Of a DNA stretch of 64,000 nucleotides, positions 46,163 to 58,865 are shown one piece after another. Source of the DNA: Stictocephala bisonia (taxonomy: Eukaryota; Arthropoda; Insecta; Hemiptera; Membracidae); assembly GCA_035578905.1 (NCBI GenBank), contig JAQJVL010002687.1, forward strand, positions 1 through 64,000, written 5' to 3'. The translations under genes and the position numbers were made by a program. The first letter of the stretch is position 1; the number at the start of each line of letters is the position of its first letter. The notes beneath the pieces are model-generated. The model saw only the letters and a program-made list of their open reading frames with translations. It was not told the DNA's origin and did no database searches.

Positions 46163-47131
46163 TTAACCCTCGAGCGGGCGCTTCACTTATAAAACGGGAG
46201 CGGGCGCATGCGGAGTTTTATTCCGCAACACTAAATTGCACAAATTTTACCCATTTTACTTCTAGTTATAACGCAGTATTTTATTTAAATGTTGAATAAC
46301 TTTATTAGGAACCAAATGTCATTGTTAATAACATTAATTGTTCAACTAAATATAAGTAATATTTTAATTAAACAAATTAAGTAATTTTCTAGTATAAAAA
46401 GGGTATCACTGTTGGTGTTATGTGAGAGGGCGCATGCGGAGTTTTGCTCCGCAATAATGCAATTATACATCTATGCAAACAAAATATACTTAATAATAAT
46501 TATAAATTAAATAATACATAAAAACATACATATATTTTGGTATATGTATAAATATACACACAGTTTGGCCAATTTTACATGTTATGAATATAAATAAAAT
46601 TAAAAAAAATTCTAATTTGATTACTAATTCTAATTTGTCTAAATTAATAATAAAATATCAATTGTGAAGTTTGGTTATGTTTAGTAAACAATTTATACTA
46701 TACATTTACAGAAAAGCTACATAATATAAATTAAAATACATATGAAATAAAAATTTAAAAATAGATTTCTGTCTAAACTAACTAAATAAGTAGTAAAATG
46801 AAATGTAAATCTCTTCTAATAAATCCATAGTGGAATCAGTGTAATATAAAGCGGAAACACCAAATAGTCATATACTTCACTAACAGACACAACTAAAACA
46901 GTCACCTCTAACACAGAAGGGCGCACGAGGAAATAAACTCCGCACTAACCACTTACGCGATAGGGCGCACGCGGAGAAAACCTCCGCAAAAAAATAACTT
47001 TGGGGGATTCCCGGAATGAAGCTCGTGAGGTATGGAGCCGGACACGCCTGCCGACACCAATTGTGCATATTTATTTTAACAAAAACTAAACGTGCGGAGG
47101 AAAACTCCGCAAGCGCCCGCTCGAGGGTTAA
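46163..47131. mobile_element. piggyBac-type MITE with perfect termini and CGGAG hairpins
   Basis: The left end TTAACCCTCGAGCGGGCG and the right end CGCCCGCTCGAGGGTTAA are perfect inverted copies. Five hairpin repeats of type TGCGGAG-AT-rich-CTCCGCA are arranged near both ends (46208, 46435, 46940, 46970, 47095). The 86-codon frame at 46880-47140 is a by-product of these. Confidence 0.88.
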
Positions 47132-47275
47132 CCATTTCACCTGTCAGTTCACATGGACCTGCAGGCCTACGCATGAACTATTAATAAAACAAGTGTTAAC
47201 TGTTAGCTCAGTTGGAGATTTGAACCTATGACCAACACTTAGTTACCACACCAGTAACACTCTAAAGTATTTATG
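47132..47275 (-). repeat. tRNA-like SINE head, interrupted by the MITE
   Basis: On the minus strand TACTGGTGTGGTAACTAAG (A-box region) and TAGGTTCAAATCTCC (B box) have tRNA-like spacing. The stretch runs into TTAA at 47128, where the MITE is inserted, and may continue left of 46163. Confidence 0.5.
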
Positions 47276-48215
47276 TTGCAAAAGATAACATGAATGCAAT
47301 AGTTGTTTGTTTGTAATATGTGTAGCATACAGACTACTTCCAATGTCAAATGGGTGCACCTATTTTATCTATAAGTAGATTGAGTTTTAATATTACTCAC
47401 ACTAGAGACAATCTAGGTTTTTATCTCGTATGAGCTTCAGTCTTTATTGTACAGTAAAGTGTACTCACAATCAATTACAAGTGGATTACATCACTTTTAT
47501 CTCTAAGCATATTGAGTTTTAATTTCCCCACACAGATAATCTGGATGTTTGTCATTATTAATTTTGATATGGTTTAAAATCTTAAAGGGAGCAAAATTAT
47601 TTCAAACTTCTAGCATGGTTGGGTTTAACAGGACCTTTTGGTTCAAACTCTCAAATCTTTAATATTTTTTTTAATGAGATATTACTGAAATTCTATCAGA
47701 TTTGTTGTATTTTTTATACGTTTAAAATAAGACATACGTGCAACATTTGTCAGGTAAAGAATGGGATGGTTACATCAATTTGGCATTTTTAGTTTACTTA
47801 TTCTTTTAAAAAAAATATATATGAACAGACATTTTTAACTTTCAGTTCTGTATTTGTTATTATATGGCTATAAAAGAAACATTTAATTAAAAAAAAAACA
47901 ATTTAATGATTTGATTTCACTATCTACAAATATGGTTCACTGATTAATTAGAAATTTTAAATTCATCACATCTACTGATTCTTTCAAAATAGTCACATAA
48001 AATAAATATTTATAGATCTGCTTTATTTGGCAGAAACAAACCAAAAGGACATGCTTTTGTTCTATTATTCTTATTTGCTCCAATTACAACATTTGACTTA
48101 AACAAACCAAATGGCACTTTAAACTATTTTAAAAGATACAATTTTTTAATTATCAAAAGACTATAATTGTATGCCATTCTAAACTATAATGTATAGAATA
48201 ATATAAACATAGCTT
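47276..48215. other. Intron spacer with a diverged local duplication
   Basis: 47370-47430 and 47495-47560 share ATTGAGTTTTAAT and a following CACAC-AATCT pattern: an old tandem duplication of about 125 bp. No gene. Confidence 0.35.
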
Positions 48216-48350
48216 CAGCGATACCAATGAGGATGCCACATCACAGCACGGGTGAAACGTCTGGTTATCTTTTAAATATAGCAGATAGCACCTTGACGCG
48301 GTTGTCACCAGAAAATATAATTCTAGTTAGCTAATAGAACCTATAAATAT
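48216..48350. repeat. Repeat with hammerhead-like ATGAG...GAAACGTC core
   Basis: ACCAATGAGGATGCCACATC, then GGGTGAAACGTCTGG. The spacing of (A)ATGAG and GAAAC resembles hammerhead-type motifs found in Penelope-like and other retroelement tails. The first core box is CCAATGA instead of CTGATGA, so cleavage activity is unlikely. Confidence 0.3.
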
Positions 48351-48399
48351 TTAATTTAAACTTCAAGCCTATTGGTTAAGCTGCCTGGCTGTTTCACAC

Positions 48400-49500
48400 A
48401 GGAGTTCGTCCAGATTTCTGATGTCCCTCAGGCTCACTGCTTGGTCCTTCTCTTTTTAATTTGTTTATCAATGGCATAGTGGACTCTCTTCGTGTTAAAG
48501 TGCTGATATTCTTAGAGATGAATAATGAATAATCTTCGTGTTAAAGTGCTGATGTTCGCAGATGATATAAAACTTTTCTCTGAAATCTCTACTCTAGCAG
48601 ACTCTGTGCGACTTCAGTCCGCCTGGATGCAGTAGACCTATGGTGTACATCTAACAACATGGCTCTCAACACTTCTAAGTCCCACATCATGACATTCTAC
48701 AGAAATAATGTTTATTCCCACTTCCAATTACTTTTTAGATGGGCAACCACTTGAAAGAGTGTCTTCTGTCAAGGACTTGAGAATCATTTTCTCTAGCAAT
48801 CTTTCTTTTGATGACCATATCGACAATCTATGTCGTCGTGCTAACAGATTACTTGGCTTCATCTTCAGATCAACGCAAGGTTTGCGCAGTCCTTTGGCAC
48901 TGAAGACCTTGTATTCCTCACTTGTTCGCCAATCTCTTGGATTTTTAAGCGTTGTGTGGTCTCCCTACTTGATTGGACATAAAAAGAGACTTGAATCCAT
49001 TCAACGGAGTTTTCTTCGTCTGGTTGGTGTTCGGCAAGGCTTTCCTTACAAAGAAGTTCCCACAATTCAACTCCAATCCGAGCTCAACCTTCACGATTAA
49101 CATACAATATGCTGTGTCAGTGACGTTGTGTTCCTTTACAAACTGCTCAATGTTCACATCAACGCCCCTGATTTACTTGGTGAAATAGACATCCGCATAC
49201 CTTTACGAACTCCTTCGCAGGAACTCTTCTGCAGGCGCCACTATTTTAAAGACTATGAGCTTAACAGCCCAATGGCAAGAATGATTTGTGCAGAAGTGGA
49301 CTTCTTTCACGACAGCTCTCGTACAGTTAGAAGACGCACCTTAGTTCACCTGTGGAGGGAACAGTGACATGCTGCTTTCTTGCCTAACATTTGTAAATAT
49401 TTAGTAACAATAACTTTAAAATTATTATATTTGATTGTAACTTTGTTATCACACACTAATTTGTAATGGTCATGCTGGTGGAATGTAAAATAATAATAAT
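48400..49500 (+). pseudogene. 5'-truncated LINE with RT palm/thumb relic
   Basis: The plus strand reads a GSLLGP-like start, LFNLFINGIVDSLRVKVL, MFADDIKLFSEIS, and then in the 48708-49100 frame LERVSSVKDLRIIFSSNLSFDDHI, GLRSPLALKTLYSSLVRQ, VVWSPY and LESIQRSFLRLVG. This C-terminal pattern is typical of jockey/I-group LINEs, different from the CR1-group LINEs A to C. A short duplication breaks the FADD region at 48490-48555. The 3' end runs to an AATAATAATAATG tail near 49500. Confidence 0.7.
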
Positions 49501-49687
49501 GTAACTTAATAATGAAACTTCTAGTCCAAGTTCTCTGGCATTATATTACAGCTTTTCATCCAAAAAATCAGAGAGTAATGCGTGGCCAAGAATCAATAGG
49601 TAGAATTTTGGCTGAAGCTTGTAAAAAGAAATGTTGCAGACAATATTTTATAATGACTGGTGGCATTTAACCTTGACAAATTTGTGA

Positions 49688-50209
49688 CTTTTTACTTTCT
49701 CCCATATGCGTTAGCATAGAGAAAGTGTTGTGATCGTCCAAAAAATTTTTTTATAAGTTGGTCTAAAAATCCATTTTAGGGTCCTCTGAACCCAAAAAAG
49801 ATTTTTTCGAAAAAAATGTTTTATGTCTGTCCCGTCTATGTATATGTGTAGTTCGCTGGAGACAAACGGATTGATCAAATTTTATGAAATTCGGTATGTA
49901 TAAGTATTTAGCCAATATCTCCGGACTATTTTTTAACTTTTTTTAAATTTTATTTTTTTTTTTATGGGCAAAAGCATACAAAAAATGGAAATTTCCCAAA
50001 AACGGCTCTAACGATTTTGATTACACTCCAGGATATATGTAAATTACAATTTAAAATATTTTAGTAACAACTGCATGTCTCTATATGGACTAGTTTTTTA
50101 GTTACGGTAAAAAAAACCTATTTGGGAATCAAACTGGTAATTTTCAGTTTTTATTTTTCAGCGTTTAATAAGGGGGAAAGTTTGTACCAATTCTTTGGAA
50201 CCATTTATT
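49688..50209. repeat. Left arm of a 6.2-kb inverted-repeat element
   Basis: It starts CTTTTTACTTTCTCCCATATG followed by CGTTAGCATAG. The reverse complement occurs at 55327-55861 across its whole length (GTCTAAAAATCCATTTTAGG, then GTCTCCAG/GGAGAC near the middle, then GGGGGAAAGTTTGT at the inner end). The arms differ in many positions, so the pair is old. Confidence 0.75.
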
Positions 50210-52982
50210 TAAACTATAAACATAGTTGGCAACAGCTAAAACATTTTTTTTCTTTAACTTAAAAGCATTAATTATAGCACATTTGACAAACACTTGGCCA
50301 ATATCAATTCCCAGTTGTTAGATTACTTTATCTCATTTTGATAACTGCCATCAAAAATATGCACATAATTACAAAAATACTGTCATAAAATTAACATATA
50401 ATAGCAATATTTTATAATTTCAGAATAACTAGGAATGTTGTATATTTTGTGAAAGAAAAATTAATGTTCTCTGTGAAGAAAAATAAGAAGACAAAAGTTA
50501 TTAAAATTGTAATACTTTTGAGATTACTAATATAAAATATTGTAGAAAGCCTTAATAGTTAATTTGGTTTGAAATAATACAAGGTAATAATACAATTAAT
50601 AAGACTAATGTACAAGTAGAAGAGGTAAACTATTGTCTGTTCATTATTAGAAGCACATCCTGATAAAAATAATAAGTACATGATAAGAACTTGTACCAAG
50701 AGATAATATTGAAAAGCTCACAACTTTGGCGATAAAACCTTGTGGTTTATAATACACTAAACCATCTTATAACATGAATTTGAAGATATAAATATGACTC
50801 AAGGCAAACCTCGATAGAAACAAACTAAATATCTTACATAACAATCATTGAGTATGGTAAACAGTAATGTTTACTTACAATGTTAACAGTGTCTTTATCT
50901 GAATGGGGTACTTACTAGTCACTTCATCTGACAGATTAGTAAACTATGAATATCGGTAGCAGCATTGTGAAGAAAACACTAGATCTAACTACTATAGTGG
51001 TATACATCACTAATACTAATCATAGCAGGGATCCACACTCTTAATGTCCCACAAAAAATAATCACAGAGAACCACAATATGTTTGGTAGAATACTGTATT
51101 ATGATTATAGCAGTGAGCCAAATATTTTCTTTCCATCACAAAATTATTTTACGTCGTCCAATTATGCCAAAAAACAGAACACTGAACTGACCTCTCTTTT
51201 CCGAGCGAAAAAGGGATAAATTTAACACAGAGTAAATTATCACACATATACAATCTTTATTTTTAATATTTTTTTGCTAGTTACAGTTCTCTAATAAATA
51301 ATGTTCTGTCTAATTATATAACCATTATAGAACGCAAACAGCTTTTCCGTAAATCAATAAGCCAGGCAGTGCAACGCAAAGACTATTGGATTAAAGACGT
51401 TACAAAGTCTGTATTATAAACGACAAAACAGTAAATCCAAGATTATTAAAACCAGGGACTACTGTAAACAATAAACTGTACTTAAATCTACTGGGCAGAA
51501 TTTGTTGCTCTGGCAGTTATAACCACTACTAACCATAGATACGAATTTCAAGGCATATATCTCATTTGCACATTGAACATTCAAGTTCAACAAATCTTGA
51601 ACAAAATTATTTATAGTTAAAAAATAAACAATTTTTTATCTAAAACTTCCATTGACATATTTTCCATTTTTTTCATGGTTTATCGAGATTTTATTCAATA
51701 CAGGTGTTAGATAGTAAGATAAAGTTAGTTATATAACAATTCATTTCAAAATTCTTAATTAAAAAATCAACAAAAAAGAAAATTTCTAATTATTTATAAA
51801 TTATTACATAAAATCAAACCAGTGCCTATAAAATTACCTTCTATCCAGAGTTCCCTACAGAATTATACTATTTTATACCCAGTTCATACTCAGTTCTTTA
51901 TTAAACGTTCAATACAAACAAATAAAAACAAGTAAACAAACTTTCTATCATGTGTCTGAGCTAGACAAATTTAGGGTGTAACTTTAATTGGACTTCATTG
52001 TTTCTAATTTTTGTAAAATTCAATAAATAGTATATGTGGCTCTGTGTCTGCATGAAATGCACAAGTTACAAAACCCAAATTAAATTATTCAATGCATTAC
52101 GTGTCTGGCATTTAATGAATGTTATCAGATACCTTGATCTTCCAAGGTCAATGTTAACTGTTTCATTTTGAGGGCACTTTGTTTGTTATTTCTTTAACCT
52201 AATCTTGTTGAGTAGTTTTTTAATAATATTAAAATGTAAAAAAATTAAAATATTACAATATTTTAACTTCTGACTGCTAATGCTCATGAGCTGTTATAGG
52301 CAAAACATTGATTGAGTTCATAGATATTATATAATTATAAACTCACAATTTAATTTTAGGGGAAATTTCTTTATATGTTGATTAAAAATATACAAATCAA
52401 AACTTATATACTATACAACTAGCTTATTCTAGAAAAAACAAAAAAAATATTTAAGAATGGTTTGCTGATGTGCAATGTTACCTTCTTTTATCTGCTGCAT
52501 TAGAAAGCTGATTGCTCTTATAAATAGTTTTATTTTGATTCCTCCAATGGATAGTGATTGTTTTAACAAATGGAATTTTATGTAAATGTAGTCACACATT
52601 ATATATTCAAAGTTTCAAATGCAATTAAATTAATAGATTTACACATTAAAAATATATTATAAAAAATGAAATAGGCCTAACCAATTAATTATTTATTTGT
52701 GTGTGACTGAATCAATAATCAAATTAAAAATGTACTATACAATAGACTTTCTATTCTTTATTTCTTTATTTATTCTTGTTTTTGTATATATTTTAAGATT
52801 TCTAGTGTTTAATTTTTCATTACTCTTTTTAATTATCTTTAGTTACTTGTTAATTTGTTATTCTTGTGAGTGCAATATATTTTTACAATTATCATTCATT
52901 TAACACTTATTTATTGTTTCTTCTTGTTTTTTATCTATTTATATTATTTGAATTTGTTTGTTTGGTTTGTTTTATATTGTTT
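50210..52982. other. Interior of the inverted-repeat structure, AT-rich
   Basis: No coding region or element was recognised. Confidence 0.35.
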
Positions 52983-53434
52983 GTCGGCACTGGTGGCGCA
53001 GTGCTGTAACCCAGCTACTTGGAGACAAAGTGTTTGGGAGATTGTAGGCGATAGGTTCCATGCTCGGTTCTCTTAATACCCACACGGCGTCCGCTCAATG
53101 GTTGTCATCAACGTAGACACTACTAGAGAAGTCTGGAGTGTCCGTGTTGAATGGTAGTCAAGGTTCGGATGTTATGTGGGTGAGAGAACTGAGTATCAGA
53201 CTTGTGAGTTAGTTGAAAATCAGATCAACACTACGTGGTTCGGATTCCACGTAAAGCTGTAGGTCCCATAGTTGCCCTGGCTATTGGGCCATTAATAAAT
53301 AGTCCTTTCTGAGCTAAACTGAACTCAGATAGTAACAATGACTACACTCGTTCATCTACACTCATCACACTCATTCACTCCTCATATTCGCCCATATCTC
53401 TACGATCGGCGTCTTAGAAATAAATAATGAATAA
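52983..53434 (+). repeat. Composite SINE with a different tRNA-like head
   Basis: The head is GGCACTGGTGGCGCAGTGCTG with a weak B box (GGTTCCATGCTC). A long middle section differs from the other SINEs. The 3' half (GAACTCAGATAGTAACAATG, then CATATTCGCCCATATCTCTA, then CGATCGGCGTCTTAGAAATA) is shared with 38281-38533 and 60384-60640. Confidence 0.7.
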
Positions 53435-55326
53435 TTATATTTTTATGAACATTGATCATTTTGTTATTTGTTGTTTAAGCAAGGTTGTTGTTGATTAATT
53501 TGTTACTTATATTATTTTCAGTATTTATTGATTTTAGATCAGAAGCAGTTAGTTTTATCTAGGCTTAGTTTCTCTTATTTTTTACGCCTTTTTCTTGACT
53601 ATGTCATCTTTGTTCATATTAACAATTATTTAGTATGTCCAGTTGTTATATTTACAAATTATTTTATTTTAAGGTGATGTTGGTTATGTTGTTTTCAACT
53701 TTGGATTAATATTAATGTTATTATAATGTATTATCATATTTACTTTCTGGTATGCACCGTTGGAATAAATAAACCTAAAACATATTTAATAAATTATTAG
53801 AACGGCATTTTATAGCTACAGTAATTCACATGAACAAAACATCAATAATTAAAACACTAATTTATTTAATTAAGAACCATACATAAGATCCAACCTTGAC
53901 ACAAATAATGTGCAGTAAAGCATATGATGTAAGCAGTTTCACTGTCAACCAAATCCTGGTTAGGTGAAAGTGCATAAAACACCAACTTTTACCACACACA
54001 ATTTCTAACAGTTTTCTCTTTCGTCTAACAAATTATTACCTTTACTGTAATATAACTGCAATAGACCAATTATTTGAATCACTGTATCCATTTATTGTAA
54101 TTACTTATTTTTCCCTAATCATTGGTCTACATGTGAGACATGGGTATATTGCAGGTTCTAATATACAGCTTTGTAAGCTATTCAGATGTGTTCTGAAATC
54201 TATACAAAAAATTGAAATCACCACACAAAATTAAATTAACTTGATTATTAAAATTGCCTAATATGAATAGTATTAATATAATTATCTAAATATTATTTTA
54301 TCGCAAACTAATTATTGGATTAAGATAATTAAGCTCTCAAGACACTTTCAATATGATTTTAGTAATGTAAGTAAGCTTAGTATTAAAAAATAGCAGACTA
54401 TGTAATGAAGAAAAGTTCAGTCTTCTTACAAACAATTGTTTTATATAAGACACAACTTCTAAGATAGTAGTCATTATTTAGCTATTTTGTTTTTTTATAT
54501 AGATACGATTACATAAAATTACATGAAAATTGTCTTTATCATACAAGACAAACTTACAATTGGACTGGACATTTCTATCTAGCATCTAACCTTAAAGTCA
54601 TTAGATGTATAGTGTTTAATGGAATGTAGATTAACGTGGTAACACCTAGGGAGGAAATGTTGTTTTTTGAATCATAAGGCATTGGGAAATTAACATACAT
54701 GAAAAATAAAATTACCGAAAAAAACCACTTTTAAGCAATATACCCTTTTATATTTATACTTTTTTTACTAAGTTTCGTTAATTTTTTATTATAATATAGA
54801 AAGTTTGAAGCCCAGGGTTCGAAGATACAGATGCACTGTACAATATGTTGGAAGAAGTTAAAAAACAATAATTTAAAATCATTTTAGGAGATGTGTTTGC
54901 TAAAATTAGGAAAATAAAGAATCCAAGAAGTTAACTGGAAATAAAATGTTAATACAGATATGTTTTAGTTTCCCAAGTGTAATTACTTAAATAAAAATGT
55001 GCAATATGGTACAGTGTTTCATGTTGAGAGAGGGGGGAAGAGAAGGGAGCAGGTCAAAAATAGGTGGAGGGGGATACTTATTAAAATAATTATTTGAAAT
55101 AATATAGTTTTCCTCAACAATTAAAATAACTAATCACATCTCATTGAGACAAAAACTGATTCACTGCATAGATGATTTATGGAAAAATAACAATAGCTAA
55201 TGAAGAATCAACTAGGAACTACTTATTGAAGCAATTAGTCTTTCGTCCCACAGAAAAAGACGTAGAAAAAGTAATAATGGATTGGAGAATAATGAAGCAT
55301 CTTTTGAGGCTAATGAAGAAAAGATG
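53435..55326. other. FPPS intron, AT-rich spacer
   Basis: No gene. A short stretch at about 54640-54680 (CCTAGGGAGGAAATGTTG) resembles part of the repeat unit at 58.9-63.1 kb. Confidence 0.35.
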
Positions 55327-55861
55327 AATAAATGGTTCCTAAGAATTGGCACAAACTTTCCCCCATATAAAACACTAAAAAATCAAAACTTTGAAAAAAT
55401 TACCAGTTTGATTCCCAAATATGTTTTTTTCCATAACTGAAAAACTAGTCAAGAAGAGACATGCGGTTTTCACTAAAATACTTTAAATTTTAATTCACAT
55501 CTTTCCTGAAATTTTAATGAAAATTTTTACAGCCGTTTTTGAGAAAAATCTATTTTTGTAAGTTTTTTGCCCATAAAAATAAAAAAATAATAACATTTCA
55601 AAAAAGTGAAAAAATTTTCTTGAGATATTGGCTAAATACACTTACATACTAAATTTGATAAAAATTGATCCATCCGTTTTGTCTCCAGTGAACTGCACAT
55701 AAACAAAGACAGATGCCAAAAAACTTTTGCTAACCACTTTTTTGGGTTTAGGGGACCCTAAAATGGATTTTTAGACCAACTTGAAAAGATTTTTTTTTTT
55801 TTTTTTGACAAACATAGACAAAAATAATATTTTATCTATGCTAACGCATATGGGAGAAAGT
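55327..55861. repeat. Right arm of the 6.2-kb inverted-repeat element
   Basis: The reverse complement of 49688-50209, ending CTATGCTAACGCATATGGGA followed by GAAAGTAAAAAG. Confidence 0.75.
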
Positions 55862-57754
55862 AAAAAGGATGTTCATAAGAATGAAATTAATTGGCTAAGT
55901 AATAATCGTAGCAAAATATAAATTGAAGGATATATTATGATATTTCAACTATAAATTAAATATTGAGGTCAGGCCAAATATTAGTATACAGGTGCCAAAT
56001 GTGGAGATGAGCTTAACATTTTGAGCTATTTGCTGACAATTTAATTAGTTTGACAGAAAAATCCTAGAACTGGCAGGTACAATAATACTGAGTGATTGTT
56101 GGCCTGGCTATAAACGAAGAAGAATTACAATTATTTACTTTGAGCGAGGTATGGTAGAATTGTCAATATCTGTTATAACTTACAGTGTTATTTTTTCTCC
56201 ACCTCCTTTTTAAATTCCTAGAGGCGTGGTTCAATACTACATGGAATCGATTGTTTCCCTTATCTTATTCACTTATCACTAAGGGTTGACTTTGTGTGTT
56301 TACGTTTATTTGACATTCTGATGAGTACAATTATATAATGTAATATACTAGAACTGTCGCGTAGCTACTGTAGTAGCAACCAAAACTCACAGGTCAATAT
56401 GTGCAACAAATAGAGATGATTGTAACTATTTGAGAGGGGGAGAATCTGCCTTATTCGAATTAACAGATAATGCAGTCTAATGTGGGTTCGAAGTACGTGA
56501 AATATGAACGTTTAGTTGAAGCATTGCCAAGTTTTTAAAAATAAAAGGTTTTACTACAAAGATCAAAAACTAAGAAATATAAATAAGCTTACAACATTTA
56601 AACATATGTCTGAAGATTTGATTCCTTCAAAAATAATGTCTTGTACATTGCAATAAAATTATTCAACAAATTTGAAATGCTATGTGGGACAGTTTCCGAT
56701 AATTCACTACTACTACTTTTTTATCACAATTACAGTTAGGTTAGGTAGCTACTAAAGTTAATCACAAACTAGTAAATCCAATGACTGTCTTACCGCCAAA
56801 TGCACAATCTGTGTGTAAGTTCTTGGAAAGCGATAAAATAAAGCCAGCAATATTGGATTCTTAGCAGATAAGGAATAACACAGTGAACATAAAAATGATT
56901 GGGGAACAGTTTTTAGAGCAATAGAATATTTATCAAGTGGTAGTGAATTAATGGAAATAAAAATAAAAAAACCAAGTGGTAGTGAGTTAACAGGAAAGAT
57001 CCGCCACATTAAATAAGAACACTGAAGATACTTAAGTTGAAATATAATGCCCAATATAAGTTGTCTTAGCAATTTACATGCTGATATAAATACAGACAGT
57101 GCGAAAATATTGTATAATCTTACTAGGTGCAATACTTATTGTCCACTTTTTACATATTTATGAACTATCTTATACTTTAATTTATGAATCATACAAAGAC
57201 AATTGAGAAATATTTTAATTTCATCACAAGACAATTATAGTTCTTTTCCTAAGACCTTATCAAAAGATTGCTTCACTAATATAAATATGTTATACAATGT
57301 AGAAGTTTTATTTGAGGGCAGCGCATTTAAATTCTTGTAAACGTTTATTTATTTATATTACTGTACACTTGGTATAAAGAAAAGTGTTCACACTACAGTT
57401 ACTGAACAGATAAAATAAAACTTAAAACACTCGCTACAAATCTGAAAAATTGTTATTCTTACAATGTATTCAATAAAACAATACGAAAGAAAAGTACATT
57501 CATTAAAACTGTTTTACTGTGTTTTCTTTTCAAATGTGATGTGTACCAAATTATTCTCCAAAATCTACAATGACGAATAAGATTTGTTGCCCTCAGCAAT
57601 TTAAATTTAGATGAATATTAACCACCCTAACTTAACCACACTTAACTGAAAACCTCTTCAATTTAAATGTAATGGCTTTGCCTTGAAATTTGAATTGTGA
57701 ATATTTTACTCCTTAAATATTCATATTAAGCTTACATTAAACTGAACTACCAAC
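55862..57754. other. FPPS intron
   Basis: A 124-codon minus-strand frame (57132-56758) ends at a donor-like GTAAGA but does not fit FPPS and shows no known motif. Confidence 0.35.
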
Positions 57755-57908
57755 CTTAGAATACCACTTTGTTACATCAGGTATTTCAGTTTGCCGATGA
57801 GTTTCTGTTAAATCTCTGATAATATCAGGAAATACAGCCATGAAATCTCGCCGCTCATCCTTACTTACAGCTTTTCCGATTGCTGCTGGAGTAACAGAGG
57901 CAAGGCTC
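57755..57908 (-). CDS. FPPS: FPPS exon, N-terminal part of the mature enzyme
   Basis: 51 codons plus one leading base: SLASVTPAAIGKAVSKDERR, then DFMAVFPDIIRDLTETHRQ and EIPDVTKWYSK. F..VFPD...D(L) with the following D(V)..W(Y).K is the N-terminal pattern of insect and vertebrate FPPS. The acceptor is TTAATAG. The donor AAG|GTTGGT is weak but joins exactly to VLQYNVPGG. Upstream exons (start codon, any leader) are not identified in the window. Confidence 0.88.
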
Positions 57909-58865
57909 CTATTAACATAAACATGATATGTAATATACAGCATACTAGTAACTTAAATAACAAAAAGCAAATATACATATACAATACACACCATATCTAC
58001 ACTTTTAACTAATCAGGTACTACTCTAGAAGGTCAAAGATCTTTAGAAGTTTAAAATCTTGACGATCGGCGTCTTATGAATAAATAAATAAAAGTAGAAC
58101 TTAAACCCACAAATCCGACCTTACAAGTTTCGCTCATGTCTTCATAAACACCCTGTTTATACCTAGCCTAACTTTATTTATACCTAATAATAATAGTCTA
58201 GGCATTGATTTTATATCTGAGTCCTTAAGTTCAAGGAGCTGCCCTTTCCTTGTTGGGTATTGGACTGGTCACAGTTCACAAACAGCGGATAGTGAATGTT
58301 TTATCAAATAAAGTTGTGAATAATAACCAGTCTCGGATCAAGGCAAACAAAGAAAAAAATCAACTTTGTATCTGTCTTGAATCAAGCAGAAAAAGCTATC
58401 GTCTGTCACCAGAGGCACGACTGAAACTTATATTCTGGAACTAACACCAGTGTTAATATCCTTAGTTCCCAGCCCCATCTGATTCCTACTACAGTCATTG
58501 TGTATTTTAATCATTATACGAAACTAACCTTGAAGATAAACTATTTTCTCCCAGTTTATCTTCAGTTTATCTTGAAGATAAACTATTTTCTCCCAGGATC
58601 ACTTTTTGGTTTTTTGGAACCTTTAAAATAATTATGATTTTCAGACTGGGTAAACTTTTTGAAATGGGAAAACACTAAAATAACAGAATATTTTATTTTA
58701 GTACACCAATAGACAAAAATGACAAGAGATATGACACCATAGATTTTGGTTATTATCCATAAATTTGTACTGGAAGGTACTGAGAAAAAATACAACCTAC
58801 CCTCAAACAGAAAACTTATTTATACTTTCAAAAAGTTAATTATAAATCAAAAATAACTATTACCT
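57909..58865. other. Spacer upstream of the FPPS exon
   Basis: No further FPPS exon was recognised. A SINE tail fragment lies at 58060-58094. A direct repeat AGATAAACTATTTTCTCCCAG lies at about 58535-58600, one copy truncated. Confidence 0.35.
58060..58094 (+). repeat. SINE tail fragment
   Basis: TTGACGATCGGCGTCTTATG followed by an AATAAATAAATAAAA tail: only the last bases of the SINE family. Confidence 0.6.

Noticed and set aside
46880..47140. 86-codon frame in the CGGAG-hairpin MITE
   Set aside because: It is made by the GC-rich hairpin repeats and the terminal inverted repeat; no protein motif.
56758..57132. Minus-strand frame ending in a donor-like GTAAGA, between FPPS exons
   Set aside because: FPPS exon 57755 joins directly and in phase to exon 42945. 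The frame does not match FPPS or another family.
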